From: an uncultured Ruminococcus sp.
Lineage (GTDB): Bacteria > Bacillota > Clostridia > Oscillospirales > Acutalibacteraceae
Length of the DNA: 5,827 nt
Reading direction: 5' to 3'
Assembly (NCBI GenBank): GCA_902773065.1
Contig: CACYDD010000381.1
Location: forward strand, 1-5,827
A program made the translations under genes and the position numbers. Below the pieces are notes generated by a model. The model was not told the origin of the DNA. It made no database searches and saw only the letters and a list, made by a program, of their open reading frames with translations. Positions within the stretch are counted from its first letter, which is position 1; every line of letters starts with the position of its first letter. Shown here in pieces: positions 4,734 to 5,827 of this stretch.

Positions 4734-5827
4734 TTATTCGTTTCCAAAATAAGTGTTTGCTTCTTTATTGTAAAGATACAATGCTCTGATCAGATCCTTC
4801 AAAGCCGGTGTTCTGTTGGCATCTTCATTTCTGTCTAGAACATTATAGCAATAAATCATCGGGCTGTAGGTAACAGAATAATCAGTGCTATCGCCATCCG
4901 CTTTGATGGTTACTTTAAAATCTTTATCAAGATCCTTCGCTGCAATACCGGGAATAATGACCTGAGTATAACTTCCTGGCTTTTTCTGTTCAAGTTCTGT
5001 TCCTTCACTGTCTGTGAATGTCAGCTCTTTATCTGCTGTGAAGTACAGATTCAGCGTGGTTGTTGATTCGAGTTCAAGGTTTACACCTGAGAATGTGACT
5101 CCGCCAGGAAGAACTGTCGTTGAGCTTTCATACTTTTTGTTGATATCATCAGCAGCCACAGCTCCTATTTTCGCTTTTGTGTTAGCATCAATCTCTGCGG
5201 CAGGATTGTTGGTATTGTATTTAAAGTAAGCCTGTGAATATGCACCGTAATCAAGCATTGCACTGACAAGATCTTTTGCTTTCTCATAATCTGCATTACT
5301 GCTTGAATTATTGATCAGCGCATCTGCATAATCCTTAACAGAATAATTATATTCTTTGCCCTGCGCTACTCCGTTAAGGAAAACCTGTGCTTTGATCGTA
5401 TCAGTCATTTCCTTAGCAGCAACATCACAGCGGAATACGTAATAGGTTTTTCCACTCGTTGTTGTTGTATCTATGTCAGCTTTGTTTACTTCCACCTTCT
5501 GCACTGTACCGTCAGGCAGCGTAAACTGCATATAAGCATTTTCTGCTTGTTTCACTACATTTTTTGCAAGAATCATATAGAAATTAATACCGATATCGCC
5601 GTCAAGGCTCAGGCTGTTGCCGGCAAGCTTTGTCTCTGTATTTTCGTCATCAAAATCACTTTCGGTACCGCTTGATTGCGGTTTTTCCTGCACTGTAATC
5701 GTTTCTTTTCTTGCATCAGAAACAGCACCCTTCGCATCCGCTGCTTTGATCGTAACGGTATAATTACCAACTTCTTCGGGTACAAACTCAAACTCACCTG
5801 TTTTATTCGTTTCATTCAGACTGCTGT
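4734..5827 (-). CDS. Large secreted/surface protein with Ig-like segment and a duplicated C-terminal module, 5'-partial
   Basis: The frame is open from the stop at 4734 to the right edge, giving at least 364 codons. A GTG at 5691-5693 has no ribosome binding site and sits inside a domain, so the start is beyond the window. The first 45 visible residues look like the end of an Ig-like/PKD-type domain ('EFEFVPEEVGNYTVTIKAAD', then 'ETITV'). An acidic Ser/Gln linker follows, then two copies of one module at about 71-201 and 249-360: copy 1 has 'SLSLDGDIGINFYM', a 'TYYVFRCDVAAKEM' strand and an 'AKDLVSAMLDYGAYSQAYF' helix; copy 2 has 'VNLELESTTTLNLYFT', 'YTQVIIPGIAAKDL' and 'ALKDLIRALYLYNKEANTYF'. 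Such modules occur in cell-surface proteins of Ruminococcaceae; I know no assigned activity. No anchor or dockerin is seen at the C-terminus, which ends in YFGNE. A signal peptide is expected upstream but not visible. It is the first gene seen in the operon, 24 bases before the peptide gene. Confidence 0.85.
   Translation of the reverse strand, partial: SSLNETNKTGEFEFVPEEVGNYTVTIKAADAKGAVSDARKETITVQEKPQSSGTESDFDDENTETKLAGNSLSLDGDIGINFYMILAKNVVKQAENAYMQFTLPDGTVQKVEVNKADIDTTTTSGKTYYVFRCDVAAKEMTDTIKAQVFLNGVAQGKEYNYSVKDYADALINNSSSNADYEKAKDLVSAMLDYGAYSQAYFKYNTNNPAAEIDANTKAKIGAVAADDINKKYESSTTVLPGGVTFSGVNLELESTTTLNLYFTADKELTFTDSEGTELEQKKPGSYTQVIIPGIAAKDLDKDFKVTIKADGDSTDYSVTYSPMIYCYNVLDRNEDANRTPALKDLIRALYLYNKEANTYFGNE
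4746..5615 (-). repeat. Tandem duplication of a surface module within the large protein gene
   Basis: At protein level two copies align in the same order: copy 1 at 5223-5615 and copy 2 at 4746-5081, separated by a linker of about 140 bases. Shared marks are the (I/L)N(F/L)YF-like strand, a 'V....AAK(E/D)(M/L)' turn, a 'Y(S/N)VxxYxxxx' strand and a closing helix ending in 'YF'. The DNA has diverged, so the duplication is old. Copy 2 is shorter and has lost the GDIG turn. Confidence 0.65.

Noticed and set aside
5691..5693. GTG as the start of the large minus-strand protein
   Set aside because: It has no upstream Shine-Dalgarno, and the same frame stays open with Ig-like domain residues up to the window edge.
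2759..5827. Calling the block a lasso-peptide cluster
   Set aside because: No B2 protease, no asparagine-synthetase-like cyclase, and no clear Gly/Cys-first core with an Asp/Glu at ring position were found.

Overview
The window looks like a chromosome segment from a gut or rumen Clostridia member, most likely Ruminococcus or a close relative. This is inferred from moderately low GC, strong AGGAG-type ribosome binding sites, a Big_2/GH25 secreted lysozyme, a Phd-type antitoxin and a duplicated surface module of the 'GDIGINFYM...DYGAYSQAYF' kind that I associate with Ruminococcaceae. No rRNA, tRNA, CRISPR array or transposase is visible. No gene-free stretch exceeds about 135 bases.

Layout: two convergent blocks meet at about 2625-2758. 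The left block (+ strand) holds a secreted GH25 muramidase with four Ig-like repeats, missing only its extreme 5' end, followed by a small Phd/YefM-type antitoxin with no toxin next to it. The right block (- strand) reads as one probable operon in this order: a large surface/secreted protein cut off by the right edge, a 34-residue peptide gene, a Ser/Glu/Asn-rich single-pass membrane protein, an HPr-kinase-like P-loop protein and a PqqD-family protein. A strong stem-loop with a T-run on the minus strand closes it.

The most interesting part is the right block. The 34-aa gene has an excellent Shine-Dalgarno sequence and carries a Y-x2-P-x-L motif followed by F and T, resembling the leader segment that PqqD-like RiPP recognition elements bind in lasso-peptide precursors. 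Two genes downstream lie an HPr-kinase-like enzyme and a stand-alone PqqD protein, both known accessory types in RiPP clusters. No radical SAM enzyme, transglutaminase-like protease or asparagine-synthetase-like cyclase is present in the window. The cassette may therefore be a minimal or unusual peptide-modifying system (perhaps phosphorylation), or the rest may lie beyond the right edge. This functional link is inference; the gene order, motifs and hairpins are seen directly.
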